Shown piece by piece: positions 25,077 to 33,624 of a DNA stretch of 48,835 nt (the stretch's first letter is position 1; each line of letters begins with the position of its first letter). The notes beneath the pieces were generated by a model, which saw only the letters and a list, made by a program, of their open reading frames with translations, was not told the DNA's origin and did not search any database. This stretch comes from an uncultured Ruminococcus sp. (GTDB lineage Bacteria > Bacillota > Clostridia > Oscillospirales > CAG-272): NCBI GenBank assembly GCA_902778725.1, contig CACYYS010000016.1, forward strand, positions 1 to 48,835. The letters run 5' to 3'. The position numbers and the translations under genes are program-made.

Positions 25077-25506
25077 ACATCGGACGGGGTTACGGTTTCG
25101 TTTTGAAAAAAACGTTGACGCTTCGGTGCGAAAAGCAATATTGGATTTTTCGCACTGGATGAAACAGAATTATGCTTTTCCCTTGCGTGTAGTGGTTTAT
25201 GTAAAAAACAAAGAAAGAATTAAAGCTTGCGACGGAGAATCGGTTTGCGGGACTTTTTTCCGTCCTTATACATACGGCGTCGAACCTTATATTCGCATAG
25301 CAACAGGAGATTATTCTGTTTTAAAAAAACAAATAGGCAGAGACAACGCACTTGCTTCTATTTTAGTTAGTCTCGCGCATGAACTTACGCATTATTATCA
25401 ATATATCAACAAAACAGAACAAACTTTGCGCGGAGAGGAAATCCAAGCAGGCAGAACAGCTTCTATAATATTGGATAGATATGCCCTGACGCGCGATCAT
25501 CCTTAA
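25027..25506 (+). CDS. Small HExxH protein (putative zinc metallopeptidase)
   Basis: The 159-aa product carries LAHELTHYYQYINKTEQTLR (about residues 118-137): an HExxH zinc site (HELTH) followed by a Glu-containing segment (RGEEIQAG) that could provide the third ligand. No signal peptide is present, so it would act in the cytoplasm or be delivered otherwise. ATG 25027 is preceded by a weak AAAGG; in-frame upstream codons exist back to 24964. Base composition is A+T-rich like the gene before it. The fold resembles SprT/M48-like minimal proteases only in the motif; family assignment is open. Confidence 0.65.
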   Translation: MIIWECKDWQTFLSSAEHRTGLRFRFEKNVDASVRKAILDFSHWMKQNYAFPLRVVVYVKNKERIKACDGESVCGTFFRPYTYGVEPYIRIATGDYSVLKKQIGRDNALASILVSLAHELTHYYQYINKTEQTLRGEEIQAGRTASIILDRYALTRDHP

Positions 25507-25606
25507 AGTATGCAGGGACAAAGCCCTCCGCGCGTTTCGTGACACAAAGTGAAAAAACGCGCGGCTGATCTCCCCGGCCGTCCGAAAAGAGAAGCAACCC
25601 GAAAAC

Positions 25607-25648
25607 GAGAAAAGAGCAGGCTTACGCCTGCTCTTTTCTCTCTTTTGC
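25607..25648. terminator. Bidirectional terminator between insert and GH43
   Basis: Perfect 15-bp stem (25607-25621 and 25626-25640; AAAAGAGCAGGC core) with loop TTAC, T-rich on both sides. It serves the GH43 gene on the minus strand and the insert genes on the plus strand. Confidence 0.85.
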
Positions 25649-25673
25649 CCGGATCCCGGACGCTTTTCTGCCT

Positions 25674-27614
25674 TTATTTTTTGAACTTCGGCGCGGGGGC
25701 GGGAGTGGTCGTCGGGCCGTAGACACGGAGAACGTCGGGACCGCCTTCCTCCGAGGGGACAAAATAGACGCGGTCTATGCAGATATCGCGGGAGAAGCCC
25801 TTGTTGCCGCGCGTGGCGTGGCAATGGTAGGTAACGAAGGTCTCTTCCAGCTCCGGGCAGACGACGAACATACAGTCGCCCACGCCGTCCACGTAAAGAT
25901 TGGAGGAAAGGACCTCGTTGTACCTGTACTTGGTATACGGTCCGTAAACGTCGCGGCTGACGGCGTAGGACTCCCCGTAATGGCCGCGGAAGTGACCGGA
26001 AGCGAACATCATATAGTACCAGCCGTTATGCTTGATGATGACGCCGCCCTCGCTGATGTGGCCGTACTCGTCGATCTCGTAATGCTCGCTCGGGCTGACG
26101 CAGTGGACCGCCTCGCGCTTGGTGCTGAGGACTCCGTTCTCCGCGTTCAGCTCCTGGATGTAAATGTGGTTGCCGCCGCCGAAGCGTACGGTGGTAATGT
26201 AGACCCTGCCGTCGTCGTCGATGAAAGGCGCGCCGCCGATCTCGGGGACGGTATTGATATACGGCTTTACGGGGTCCATCTCAAAGGGGCCGTCCGGCCT
26301 GCGGGAGCGCGCGTAGAAAACGCGGAACTCGGTCGGTCCGTAGCCGCCCGCGAACTGCGAGGCGATCAGAAGATAGAACCAGCCGTCCTTGTGGAACACG
26401 TTGGGGCTCATGAAGTAGTGGATCGGGCTGTTCTCGTCGATCCCGAAGCAAAAGCCCCCTTCCTCCCACTCGCACAGATCCTTGGAGGTACGGACGCGGA
26501 CGCGGCAGTAAGGGCCGGTCTGATCGAGCGTGTAGAGGTAGAAGGTCCCGTCGTGATAAAGGATCTCCGGATCGGCGCCGTAGGTAACGGGGTTGGTATA
26601 GGTCGGGCCCTGCCAAAGCTCCGCCGGAGCGACCTCGACCTCGACGGGCGCCGTGGAACCGACGGTGAAGGTCTTCTGCTTTTGCAGACGCACCTCCAGA
26701 ACGGGCCAGGTCTGATCGCCGAAGGCGAAGGCGAGCACGTCGCCGCGATGGGTGGCTGAAAAGGAGTATTCCCTGCCCGCGGTGATCTTCATCGCGTGCT
26801 GCGCGATAAAGTAGAGGGCGCCGTTGAGATAGCGGTAAGCAAGGAGCCGCTCGGTCTCCGCGTCGTAGGAGAAGGCGTAGCCCTGTCCCTTATCGGCGAA
26901 AACGAGCAGTTCCTCCGCGTTTTCCGCGCGGAGCATCGCCGTCAGTTTTTCTCCCGGAGCGAGCGTCACGTCCGACATTTCCGCCGTCTTCGGCGCGTAC
27001 ACGCGGACCCCGGTAAAGCCGCCCTTGCCCCCGTCGTTGTTCAGCCGGAAGGCGATCATCCCCGACTCAAAGGGGGAAGGATCGTAACGGCTGTCTCCCT
27101 TTTTATACTCGGCGCGGTAGACTTCCTCCCCGCTCGCGCGATCGAGCAAACGGTAAATGATATAGTCGCCCGTGACGCGGATCGCAAAGCGGAGATCCGC
27201 TCCCGGATCCAGCTTGCCGACATAGCTGGCGGTCACGTTGCCGTTCCAGCGGCCTGCGGTGCTGGTGCAGCCGAGCGCGCCCACCGTACCGTCCTGACCG
27301 ACAAAGGCGTAATAACCGTTGGTAAAGTCATCCTCTCCGGTGCTGGCCTTGGCGCGGCCGGGCGAACCGGCGAAAAAGATCCCGCCGCCGCCCTGACGGG
27401 AAATGAAATCCGCCTCTATGACAAACGAGGACCTGTTCGGCGACCGGAGAAGCGCGGAGGAATGTCCCCCCTTCTCCTTTACTGTACGGAGAGCGCCGTC
27501 GCGCACCTCCATCTCGCCGTATACGACGGTAAGATCCTCCATCGCTCCGGGGTCGGTAAAATCGTTTTGATAGACCAGCCGTCTATCCTGGCGCTGTCCG
27601 ATCATACGTTTCAT
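25674..27614 (-). CDS. Glycoside hydrolase family 43 protein with N-terminal beta-sandwich
   Basis: The 646-aa protein has an N-terminal half (about 1-320) of beta-rich sequence like a concanavalin-type sugar-binding module. A GH43 five-blade propeller follows (about 335-640). The general base is Asp in YGADPEI (about 347), the pKa-modulating Asp is in GAPFIDDDG and the acid is Glu in ISEGGVI (about 521). GH43 enzymes act on arabinan, xylan or galactan side chains. No signal peptide is seen, so it probably cleaves imported oligosaccharides. ATG 27614 has GGAGG nine nt upstream; the longer in-frame extension runs across the promoter and is rejected. A remnant paralogue lies 1.65 kb downstream on this strand. 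Confidence 0.88.
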   Translation of the reverse strand: MKRMIGQRQDRRLVYQNDFTDPGAMEDLTVVYGEMEVRDGALRTVKEKGGHSSALLRSPNRSSFVIEADFISRQGGGGIFFAGSPGRAKASTGEDDFTNGYYAFVGQDGTVGALGCTSTAGRWNGNVTASYVGKLDPGADLRFAIRVTGDYIIYRLLDRASGEEVYRAEYKKGDSRYDPSPFESGMIAFRLNNDGGKGGFTGVRVYAPKTAEMSDVTLAPGEKLTAMLRAENAEELLVFADKGQGYAFSYDAETERLLAYRYLNGALYFIAQHAMKITAGREYSFSATHRGDVLAFAFGDQTWPVLEVRLQKQKTFTVGSTAPVEVEVAPAELWQGPTYTNPVTYGADPEILYHDGTFYLYTLDQTGPYCRVRVRTSKDLCEWEEGGFCFGIDENSPIHYFMSPNVFHKDGWFYLLIASQFAGGYGPTEFRVFYARSRRPDGPFEMDPVKPYINTVPEIGGAPFIDDDGRVYITTVRFGGGNHIYIQELNAENGVLSTKREAVHCVSPSEHYEIDEYGHISEGGVIIKHNGWYYMMFASGHFRGHYGESYAVSRDVYGPYTKYRYNEVLSSNLYVDGVGDCMFVVCPELEETFVTYHCHATRGNKGFSRDICIDRVYFVPSEEGGPDVLRVYGPTTTPAPAPKFKK

Positions 27615-27660
27615 GATACGCTTCCTCCGTTTCGGGAGTACGCTCCCGTTTTTTTCTTTT

Positions 27661-27689
27661 ATTATACCGCCCGCCCCGCCGGAAGGCAA
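27661..27689 (-). promoter_or_regulatory. Promoter of the GH43 gene
   Basis: Minus strand: TTGCCT, 17-nt GC-rich spacer, TATAAT (27661-27666), 46 nt before the start codon. Confidence 0.75.
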
Positions 27690-27840
27690 GACAAAAACCC
27701 ACTTTTTTTGTTCAAAAAAACGATTTCTTCCTCTCCGCTTTTTGCCGGCGATGCCGCCCACCACGCCTCGTCCGCGTTTTCCGAAAATCGGCTCCATACT
27801 CTCTGACAGGTCTTTCCCGGCCGGGAATCGGAGCGCCGCC

Positions 27841-27869
27841 TTGACAGACCGGTCCCCGTATGATATAAT
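27841..27869 (+). promoter_or_regulatory. Promoter of the glycosyltransferase pair
   Basis: Perfect consensus: TTGACA (27841-27846), 17-nt spacer, TATAAT (27864-27869). It diverges from the GH43 promoter 150 bp away; the interval 27690-27840 holds no gene. Confidence 0.88.
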
Positions 27870-27937
27870 AAGCGGCGGCAATATCTTGCTCCTTTTGAAA
27901 ACCGGAAACGGACGCAAACAACGGGAGGTTCCTCTCA

Positions 27938-29158
27938 TTGGATAAGATCAGGGTCCTGTTCCCTTTTGTTGAAGCGGGGTTCGGACATATCATGCCGATG
28001 AAATCGATCATCGGGACCTTTGAAAAAAAATACGGAGACAAAGTAGAGGTCGTTCCCTCCTCTTTTTTTACCGAAAGCGGAGACCGGCATCTGAAGCGGT
28101 ACGAGCGGATGCTTGCCCGGCAGGTAAGGACCTATAACCGCTTTCCGGCGATCGGCTATCTGGCGACCTTTTTCTGCGAACTGTTCGGCGCGACGCTCTC
28201 CTCGTTCGGGTCGGTCCGCCTCATCGATCCCGTCGCGTACCGGCGCGCCGTCGCTCATATGCGGGAGCTCGCCCCCGACGTGGTGTTCAGCACCCACTGG
28301 GCGACGAACTACTACGCGGAGCATCTGAAAGAAAAACCCCTTACCGTGATGTACTGCCCCGACGCGCAGCACTACGCTCTCTTTTCCTACCGCAGCGATC
28401 TCAATATGATCAGTATGCCGTCCGGGTATCGCAAGGCGCTGAAGAAAAAGCAGTATACCCCGGACAATATGAAGCTCGTCCCCTTCCTCATCCGCAACGA
28501 GGCGTTTGCCGTCAGCAGGGACAAGCGGGCGGCGCGGGCGGCGCTCGGTCTGCCGGAGGATCAGTTCACCGTGCTCCTGGTGGAGGGCGGATACGGCATC
28601 GGAAAAACGGAGGCCATCTGCAAGCTGCTCGCAAAGGAACGTTTCCCTCTGACCGTCATCCCCGTGTGCGGCAGGAACGAAGCGCTCTACCGCCGGCTCT
28701 GCGCGCTGGAGACGACGGAGGAGATCACCCTCCGCCCCTATGCGTTCACAGACGATATGTTCCGGCTCGAGGCGGCGGCCGACCTCTTTTGCGGAAAGAG
28801 CGGAAACATCCTTGCGGAAGCGACGTTTTTCGGCAACCCTTCGATCGTTACGAACTGCTCGAATATGACCGAGCAGAACATCGCGGATCACTACATCCGC
28901 ACGGTCGGATGCGCGATGAAGGAGTTCTCTCCCCGCAAAACGGTCGAACTGATCAAAACCTTTGCGGGGGATCCCGCCGCGCTTCTGCCTTACCGGGAGG
29001 CCGCCGGAGCCTATCGCGGGCATTTCGGGAGCGAGCAGGCGGCGGACGAGCTGTGGAATAAGATCGCAGCGACCTTCCCCGAACTCTGCCGCACGGAAGC
29101 GGCAGCAACGACCGACCGGGAGGATTCCAAGTCTTTGGAATTACAATACGTGCCATGA
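27938..29158 (+). CDS. GT28-like glycosyltransferase (MGDG-synthase/UgtP type)
   Basis: The 406-aa protein resembles the diacylglycerol glycosyltransferase / MurG superfamily. It has an N-terminal FPFVEAGFGHIMPMKSI (Gly-rich loop, about 8-24) and a C-terminal donor-binding Rossmann half with LLVEGGYGIGK (about 208) and FCGKSGNILAEATFFGNPSI (about 286-305), the sugar-nucleotide signature. It probably transfers a hexose from UDP-sugar to a membrane lipid on the inner face. The start is TTG 27938, nine nt after GGGAGG; no better ATG lies in frame nearby. Its stop overlaps the next ATG (ATGA), so it is coupled to the GT2 gene. Confidence 0.85.
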   Translation: MDKIRVLFPFVEAGFGHIMPMKSIIGTFEKKYGDKVEVVPSSFFTESGDRHLKRYERMLARQVRTYNRFPAIGYLATFFCELFGATLSSFGSVRLIDPVAYRRAVAHMRELAPDVVFSTHWATNYYAEHLKEKPLTVMYCPDAQHYALFSYRSDLNMISMPSGYRKALKKKQYTPDNMKLVPFLIRNEAFAVSRDKRAARAALGLPEDQFTVLLVEGGYGIGKTEAICKLLAKERFPLTVIPVCGRNEALYRRLCALETTEEITLRPYAFTDDMFRLEAAADLFCGKSGNILAEATFFGNPSIVTNCSNMTEQNIADHYIRTVGCAMKEFSPRKTVELIKTFAGDPAALLPYREAAGAYRGHFGSEQAADELWNKIAATFPELCRTEAAATTDREDSKSLELQYVP

Positions 29159-30507
29159 ATTATTTGGATCTTGTAAGAATCATCGTCACCGTCCCGTCCG
29201 CGATCCTCGGGATCATGTTCCTGCATTTTATCGTTTTTTCCGTGATCGGGATCTTCAAAAAAAAGTCCTATCCCGAAACGGAGGAAAAGAAACGGTACGG
29301 GATCATCATCCCCGCGCGCAATGAAGAGACGGTCGTGGCGGGGCTGATCGAAAGTATCCGGAAAAACGACTACCCGCAGGAGAGGGTGCAGATCTTTGTG
29401 ATCGCCCATAACTGCAGCGACCGGACGGCGGAGGTCGCGCGCGGACTCGGCGCGACGGTGTACGAGTACGACAATCCGGACGAAAACACGATGGGATACG
29501 CCTTCCGCTATCTCTTCTCGCAGATCGAACGGGATTTCGGGACGCAGACCTTCGACGGTTTTCTCTTGCTGAACGCGGACAACATCCTCGACCGCAACTA
29601 TCTCTCCCGGATCAACGACGCCTTTGTCTATTACGGCGGGGAGTGCGTCGTCACCTCCTTCCGCAACTCGAAGAATTTCGGCGCCAATCTCGTCTCCGGA
29701 CTTTACGGGGTCTACTTTGCCGTGGGGTGCCGCTACGAGAGCCGCGGCCGCACCGTGGCGGGATGCTCCACGCGCGTCCAGGGGACGGGGTATCTCATCA
29801 ACTCCCGCCTCGTCCGGGACGGCTGGCCCTACGTGACGCTTGCCGAGGACTGGGAATTTACGGCGGATCAGATCATCCGCTCCAACAAGATCCGCTACTG
29901 CGACGACGCCGTCTTCTACGACGAACAGCCGACCTCCCTTCGCATCATGTGGCGGCAGCGCGTCCGCTGGTCGCGCGGGCATCTGATCGTGTTTTACACG
30001 CGGATCAAAGATCTGCTCCGCGGCCTCTTCAGCAAAAAAACCAAAAACCGGGGTTCGCTCTACGACATCTTTGCAAACGTCCTGCCCTCCACGCTTTTCT
30101 TCCTTTTTTTGCAGATCCTGCAGCTTGTCCTTTTTCTGATCGCCCCGCTCGTCGATGAAAGTCTGACCCTAAAAGAGGTCCTTTTCGGATCCGGAGGGAG
30201 TTTCTTTTCATCGGACGGGCTGCTCTTCACCTGGCTGCGCTCCGGCGCCGTCTCCTACGTCACGCTGGTCTTCAGCGCCGTGCTGATCTTCCTTCTGGAA
30301 CGGAAGCGGATCAAAAAAGTGAGTCTCCCCAAGAAGATCCTCGTCTCGCTTTTCTGGCCGCTCTTCCTCGGGATCCAGTTCATCATAGACGTCCAGGCCC
30401 TCTTCTCGACCCATCTCGGCTGGAAGCCCATTCCCCACAACGACTGTACCTCCTTTGACGCCCTTCACGCCGAGGAGGCGGCACAGGCGGAGATCCGAAC
30501 AAAATAA
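29155..30507 (+). CDS. Membrane glycosyltransferase family 2
   Basis: The 450-aa protein has an N-terminal helix (8-33) and a GT-A catalytic domain. Motifs are IIIPARNEE (about 48), NADN as the DxD-type metal site (about 143), TLAEDWEF with the catalytic Glu-Asp (about 235) and RQRVRWSRGH as the Q/RxxRW motif (about 268). Three to four C-terminal membrane helices follow (about 310-420). This layout is that of processive synthases (polyhexose, poly-GlcNAc, hyaluronan-like). It is coupled by 4-nt overlap to the GT28-like gene. A joint pathway, such as lipid anchor plus chain extension, is plausible (inference). Confidence 0.9.
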   Translation: MNYLDLVRIIVTVPSAILGIMFLHFIVFSVIGIFKKKSYPETEEKKRYGIIIPARNEETVVAGLIESIRKNDYPQERVQIFVIAHNCSDRTAEVARGLGATVYEYDNPDENTMGYAFRYLFSQIERDFGTQTFDGFLLLNADNILDRNYLSRINDAFVYYGGECVVTSFRNSKNFGANLVSGLYGVYFAVGCRYESRGRTVAGCSTRVQGTGYLINSRLVRDGWPYVTLAEDWEFTADQIIRSNKIRYCDDAVFYDEQPTSLRIMWRQRVRWSRGHLIVFYTRIKDLLRGLFSKKTKNRGSLYDIFANVLPSTLFFLFLQILQLVLFLIAPLVDESLTLKEVLFGSGGSFFSSDGLLFTWLRSGAVSYVTLVFSAVLIFLLERKRIKKVSLPKKILVSLFWPLFLGIQFIIDVQALFSTHLGWKPIPHNDCTSFDALHAEEAAQAEIRTK

Positions 30508-30550
30508 GCGCCGTTTCCTCCGGCCGGACGGACAGAGAAAAACGGCAAAA

Positions 30551-30590
30551 ACGGAGCGGGAGCCCCTTTCAGGGCTCCCGCTCCGTTTTG
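30551..30590. terminator. Convergent terminator
   Basis: 15-bp stem (30551-30565 and 30572-30586), core GGAGCGGGAGCCC, 6-nt loop, flanked by A-rich left and TTTTG right. It ends the glycosyltransferase pair and, on the other strand, the deacetylase gene that stops at 30592. Confidence 0.9.
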
Positions 30591-30591
30591 T

Positions 30592-32508
30592 TCAGCTTTC
30601 CGGCAGGATCTTTTCGTACCGGTTTTCGTGATCGTAGATCTGTTCCGGAGTGTAGTATTCGAGGGAGCTCTGCCTGCCCGTCTCAAACGAACGGGCGAGC
30701 TGACGGTCCGCCTTTTCCTGTGCTTCCTCCGGAGAATAGCCCAGCTGTTTGTAGTAGCTGATATAGTAATTGCGATAATTGGTCCTGCTCGCATACTGCC
30801 GCAGGGTAAAGCCGGTAACGGTGAAGCGCTCGAGGTAGACGGTCCCGGTCCCGCGGGCGATCCCGTTCTCCCCCGGCTGGGCGTTGTCCCAGAGAGCGTT
30901 GGTCTGCGACGTCCCGCAGAAAACGCGGAAACCGGCGTCAAACAACGCCTGATGCTTGGCGGTTCCCTGATAGGTAAAGGCGCCGTAGGGATAGACAAAG
31001 ATTTTCGTCTCCCCGATCAGAGGGGTCACGTTGCGCTCCCAGAGCCGGATGTCCTCCTCAACGAGCCCGAGGGAGCAATTCGTATAGTTCGCGTGGGAAT
31101 AGCTGTGGCAGGCGAAGCTGTAGCCGTGCGCCTTCAGCCAGTCGACGACGGTCCGCGCCTCCCGGCGCTCTTTTTCCACGTCGTACCGGTCGGCGTATTC
31201 CTCGTCCGTCCGGTAGCCGAGGATCCCGGCAAAGCCGGTCAGAGCAAGGGTGACCTTGCTCCCCTCAAAGGAAAAATCGGGATGCTCGGCGACGAACCGC
31301 TCGATGAGGGAGAAACACTCCTCCTCGCTGAGAACGGACGTTCCGTCCTCCCGGTCAAAACAGGCTTTGATCCTGCCGCCGTCGATCACGAGGCGGTCCG
31401 CCATGCCGGAGCCCTTCTTTTTCGGATCGTAAGTCACGTCATCGATGGAGATGACAAGCGGGCGCTTGCCCTCATAGATCCGGACGGTATCGGCAAGCCC
31501 GACGCGCCCCTCGCCGTCCTCCGTGAACATATCGTTCAGATCGATCAGACAAAAGCCCTTTTCGTACAGCGACTCCAGCAGGGCGGAAAACTCGCTTACC
31601 GTCAGACAGTCGGCGTCGAGCGGCGCGCCGCGGTAAGAGCAGCCCTTCTCCGGATCGAGGATCAGACAATGGGTAAAGAGATGCCGCACCGTTTTGGCGG
31701 AAACCTCCGTGATCCCGAGGGAAACGACCGGATCGAAGACGATCTCCACGTTTGCGAGCACCCCGTCCGTATAGGAAACGGCGACCCTCTGCCAATCCGA
31801 CTCGCGCCCCCGATAGCGGAGGGTCTTCAGCGCGCCGCAGCCGGAAAACGCGTGATGCCCGATCGCGGTCACGCTCTCCGGGACGGTGACCGTCTCCAGG
31901 GCGGCGCCGCGGAAGGCGGACCGCCCGATCACGGCAACCGTTCCGTCCGCGGGGATCTCGCTTGTTTTACAGCCGAAGACCAGCAGCCTCTGCGCGGTAT
32001 CGATCAGGCAGTTGCCTGCGCTGTGATAGATGGGATTGTCCGGCGAAACGGCGATCTCCTCCAGCGCGGGGCAGTCGGAGAACGCCGCCTCGCCAAGCGA
32101 GGTCAGACTGGCGGGCAGAGAAACCGAGACAAGCGAGGAACAGCCTGAAAACGCCTCCCCGCCGATCTCCCGGATCCCCTCGGGGACGGTCAGCGTTTTC
32201 AGCCACGGAAGACCGCGAAGCGCGCCACCGTCGATCGCGACGACCGGCTTGCCGCGATACTCGGCGGGAAGGATCAGGTCGGCATCCCGGCAGGTCCCGG
32301 CGCCGCAGAGGCAATATCCGGCGCCGTCCCCGGACGGCCGGAAGAAAAACGCCTCTGCCGCCGTCTCCGTCCCGCCGCCGTCCGGGGGCGTTTCCGCTCC
32401 GGGCATCCCGCTTTCGGGCGGCTCGGTCACGGACGGCCGGGCCGTCTCCGCGCACGAGGCAAGAAACAAGCAAAAAAATAGGAAGATGAATAAACACGTC
32501 CGCTTCAT
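30592..32508 (-). CDS. Lipoprotein with BspA-type leucine-rich repeats and polysaccharide deacetylase domain
   Basis: The 638-aa product has a lipoprotein signal (LASC, Cys19) and an acidic linker. Three or four LRR_5/BspA repeats follow (about 85-250; GGEAFSGCSSLVSVSLPASL is typical). The C-terminal NodB-type deacetylase domain starts near 360, with SIDDVTYD (metal Asp pair) and HSYSHANY (metal His pair, about 505). NodB enzymes remove N- or O-acetyl groups from chitin-like, peptidoglycan or plant polymers. The repeats may bind the substrate or a surface partner. GGAGG is 5 nt before ATG 32508. The fusion of these two domains in one lipoprotein is unusual. It is not in an operon. Confidence 0.88.
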   Translation of the reverse strand: MKRTCLFIFLFFCLFLASCAETARPSVTEPPESGMPGAETPPDGGGTETAAEAFFFRPSGDGAGYCLCGAGTCRDADLILPAEYRGKPVVAIDGGALRGLPWLKTLTVPEGIREIGGEAFSGCSSLVSVSLPASLTSLGEAAFSDCPALEEIAVSPDNPIYHSAGNCLIDTAQRLLVFGCKTSEIPADGTVAVIGRSAFRGAALETVTVPESVTAIGHHAFSGCGALKTLRYRGRESDWQRVAVSYTDGVLANVEIVFDPVVSLGITEVSAKTVRHLFTHCLILDPEKGCSYRGAPLDADCLTVSEFSALLESLYEKGFCLIDLNDMFTEDGEGRVGLADTVRIYEGKRPLVISIDDVTYDPKKKGSGMADRLVIDGGRIKACFDREDGTSVLSEEECFSLIERFVAEHPDFSFEGSKVTLALTGFAGILGYRTDEEYADRYDVEKERREARTVVDWLKAHGYSFACHSYSHANYTNCSLGLVEEDIRLWERNVTPLIGETKIFVYPYGAFTYQGTAKHQALFDAGFRVFCGTSQTNALWDNAQPGENGIARGTGTVYLERFTVTGFTLRQYASRTNYRNYYISYYKQLGYSPEEAQEKADRQLARSFETGRQSSLEYYTPEQIYDHENRYEKILPES

Positions 32509-32678
32509 GAAGTCCTCCGTTTTCACGCCGGCGTCTCCGGCGTTTACCGTCATTGTAATACCGGGATGTGACAGAATTGTTACCAAAGACCCTTTTTCCG
32601 ATTTTTCTTTTTTTATTCCGCCCGGATCCGCCGACCGGGAAAAGAGCAGCGCGCACCGGCGGCGCATACACTGTGATG

Positions 32679-32697
32679 ACAGGCGCTTCGCGCCTGT
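32679..32697 (+). other. Leader stem-loop upstream of the DUF11 gene
   Basis: ACAGGCGC/GCGCCTGT with TTC loop, ending eight nt before the AAGGAGG of the next gene. It could protect or occlude translation start. The remaining 32509-32678 stretch shows no convincing promoter box or ORF. Confidence 0.5.
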
Positions 32698-32717
32698 ACA
32701 AAACAAGGAGGAAAACC

Positions 32718-33569
32718 ATGGCAACATTTTATAACCAGGCAACGCTGTCTTTCCGCGGATCCACCGTCCCCTCCAATGTGGCGACCGGCGAGATCATCGA
32801 GGTCCTCTCCGCCGTAAAGACCGCCGTTACCGAGGAATATACCCGCGGGACGGCGATCACCTACGCGATCAACATCTTCAACTCCGGCGCCGCTCCCCTC
32901 ACCGGCCTCACCGTGACGGACGATCTGGGCGCCTACGCCTTCGGCTCCGTTACTCTCCGGCCGCTCGACTACGAGGAAGGCTCGGTCAAGCTGTTCGCAA
33001 ACGGCATCCTGCAGGCCTCTCCCGCCGTTACGGCGGGTCCTCCGCTGGTTTTTTCCGGCATATCGGTACCGGCAAACGGCGTGGCGACCCTGCTCTACAC
33101 GGCGCACGCAAATGAATTTGCGCCGCCGGAAAGCGGCTCTTCCGTCACGAACACCGCACGGATCGAATCAAACGGACTGACTCCTGTCACGGTCAGCGCG
33201 ACTGTCCCGGCGGCGACCGAGCCCGCGCTCACGATCTTCAAGTCTCTCTCCCCCGCCTCCGTCCCCGCAAACGGCCGGGTGACCTACACCTTTGAGATCC
33301 GGAACGCCGGCGGGACCGCGACTGCGGAAACCGACGGTCTGAGCGTGACAGACACCTTTGATCCCCTCCTCTCCGGGCTCACCGTCACCGTGGACGGCAC
33401 GGCGCGCACCGCGCCCGCCGATTACACCTACGACGGGGAAAGCGGTCTCTTCCGGACCGTTCCCGGCGTTCTCGCGGTGCCCGCGGCAAGCTATACGCAG
33501 GACCCCGCGACCGGAGCGTGGTCGATCGCGCCCGGCGTCACCGTTCTCACCGTCACCGGTACGATCTGA
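32718..33569 (+). CDS. DUF11-type repeat protein
   Basis: The 283-aa protein has two beta-sandwich repeats of the conserved-repeat (DUF11) type. Each has GxxxTYxxxIxNxG followed by LTVTDDL/TDTFDP (first about residues 40-140, second 165-283). It has no signal peptide or membrane segment, unlike most DUF11 proteins, which are surface adhesins. An AAGGAGG and ATG at 32718 are close together, and the protein begins MATFYNQ. I recall similar leaderless DUF11 proteins in Clostridia, possibly coat or extracellular-structure components. That link is from memory, not shown here. Confidence 0.8.
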   Translation: MATFYNQATLSFRGSTVPSNVATGEIIEVLSAVKTAVTEEYTRGTAITYAINIFNSGAAPLTGLTVTDDLGAYAFGSVTLRPLDYEEGSVKLFANGILQASPAVTAGPPLVFSGISVPANGVATLLYTAHANEFAPPESGSSVTNTARIESNGLTPVTVSATVPAATEPALTIFKSLSPASVPANGRVTYTFEIRNAGGTATAETDGLSVTDTFDPLLSGLTVTVDGTARTAPADYTYDGESGLFRTVPGVLAVPAASYTQDPATGAWSIAPGVTVLTVTGTI

Positions 33570-33570
33570 G

Positions 33571-33608
33571 GAAAGGAAAAAAGCGCCTCACGGCGCTTTT
33601 TCCTTTCC
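33571..33608. terminator. Convergent terminator after the DUF11 gene
   Basis: Extended stem built on GGAAAGG...AAGCGCC / GGCGCTT...CCTTTCC with loop TCAC, A-run before and T-run after; it can serve both the DUF11 and the AlkD-type genes. Confidence 0.85.
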
Positions 33609-33624
33609 TCGCGGAGGGGGAGGC

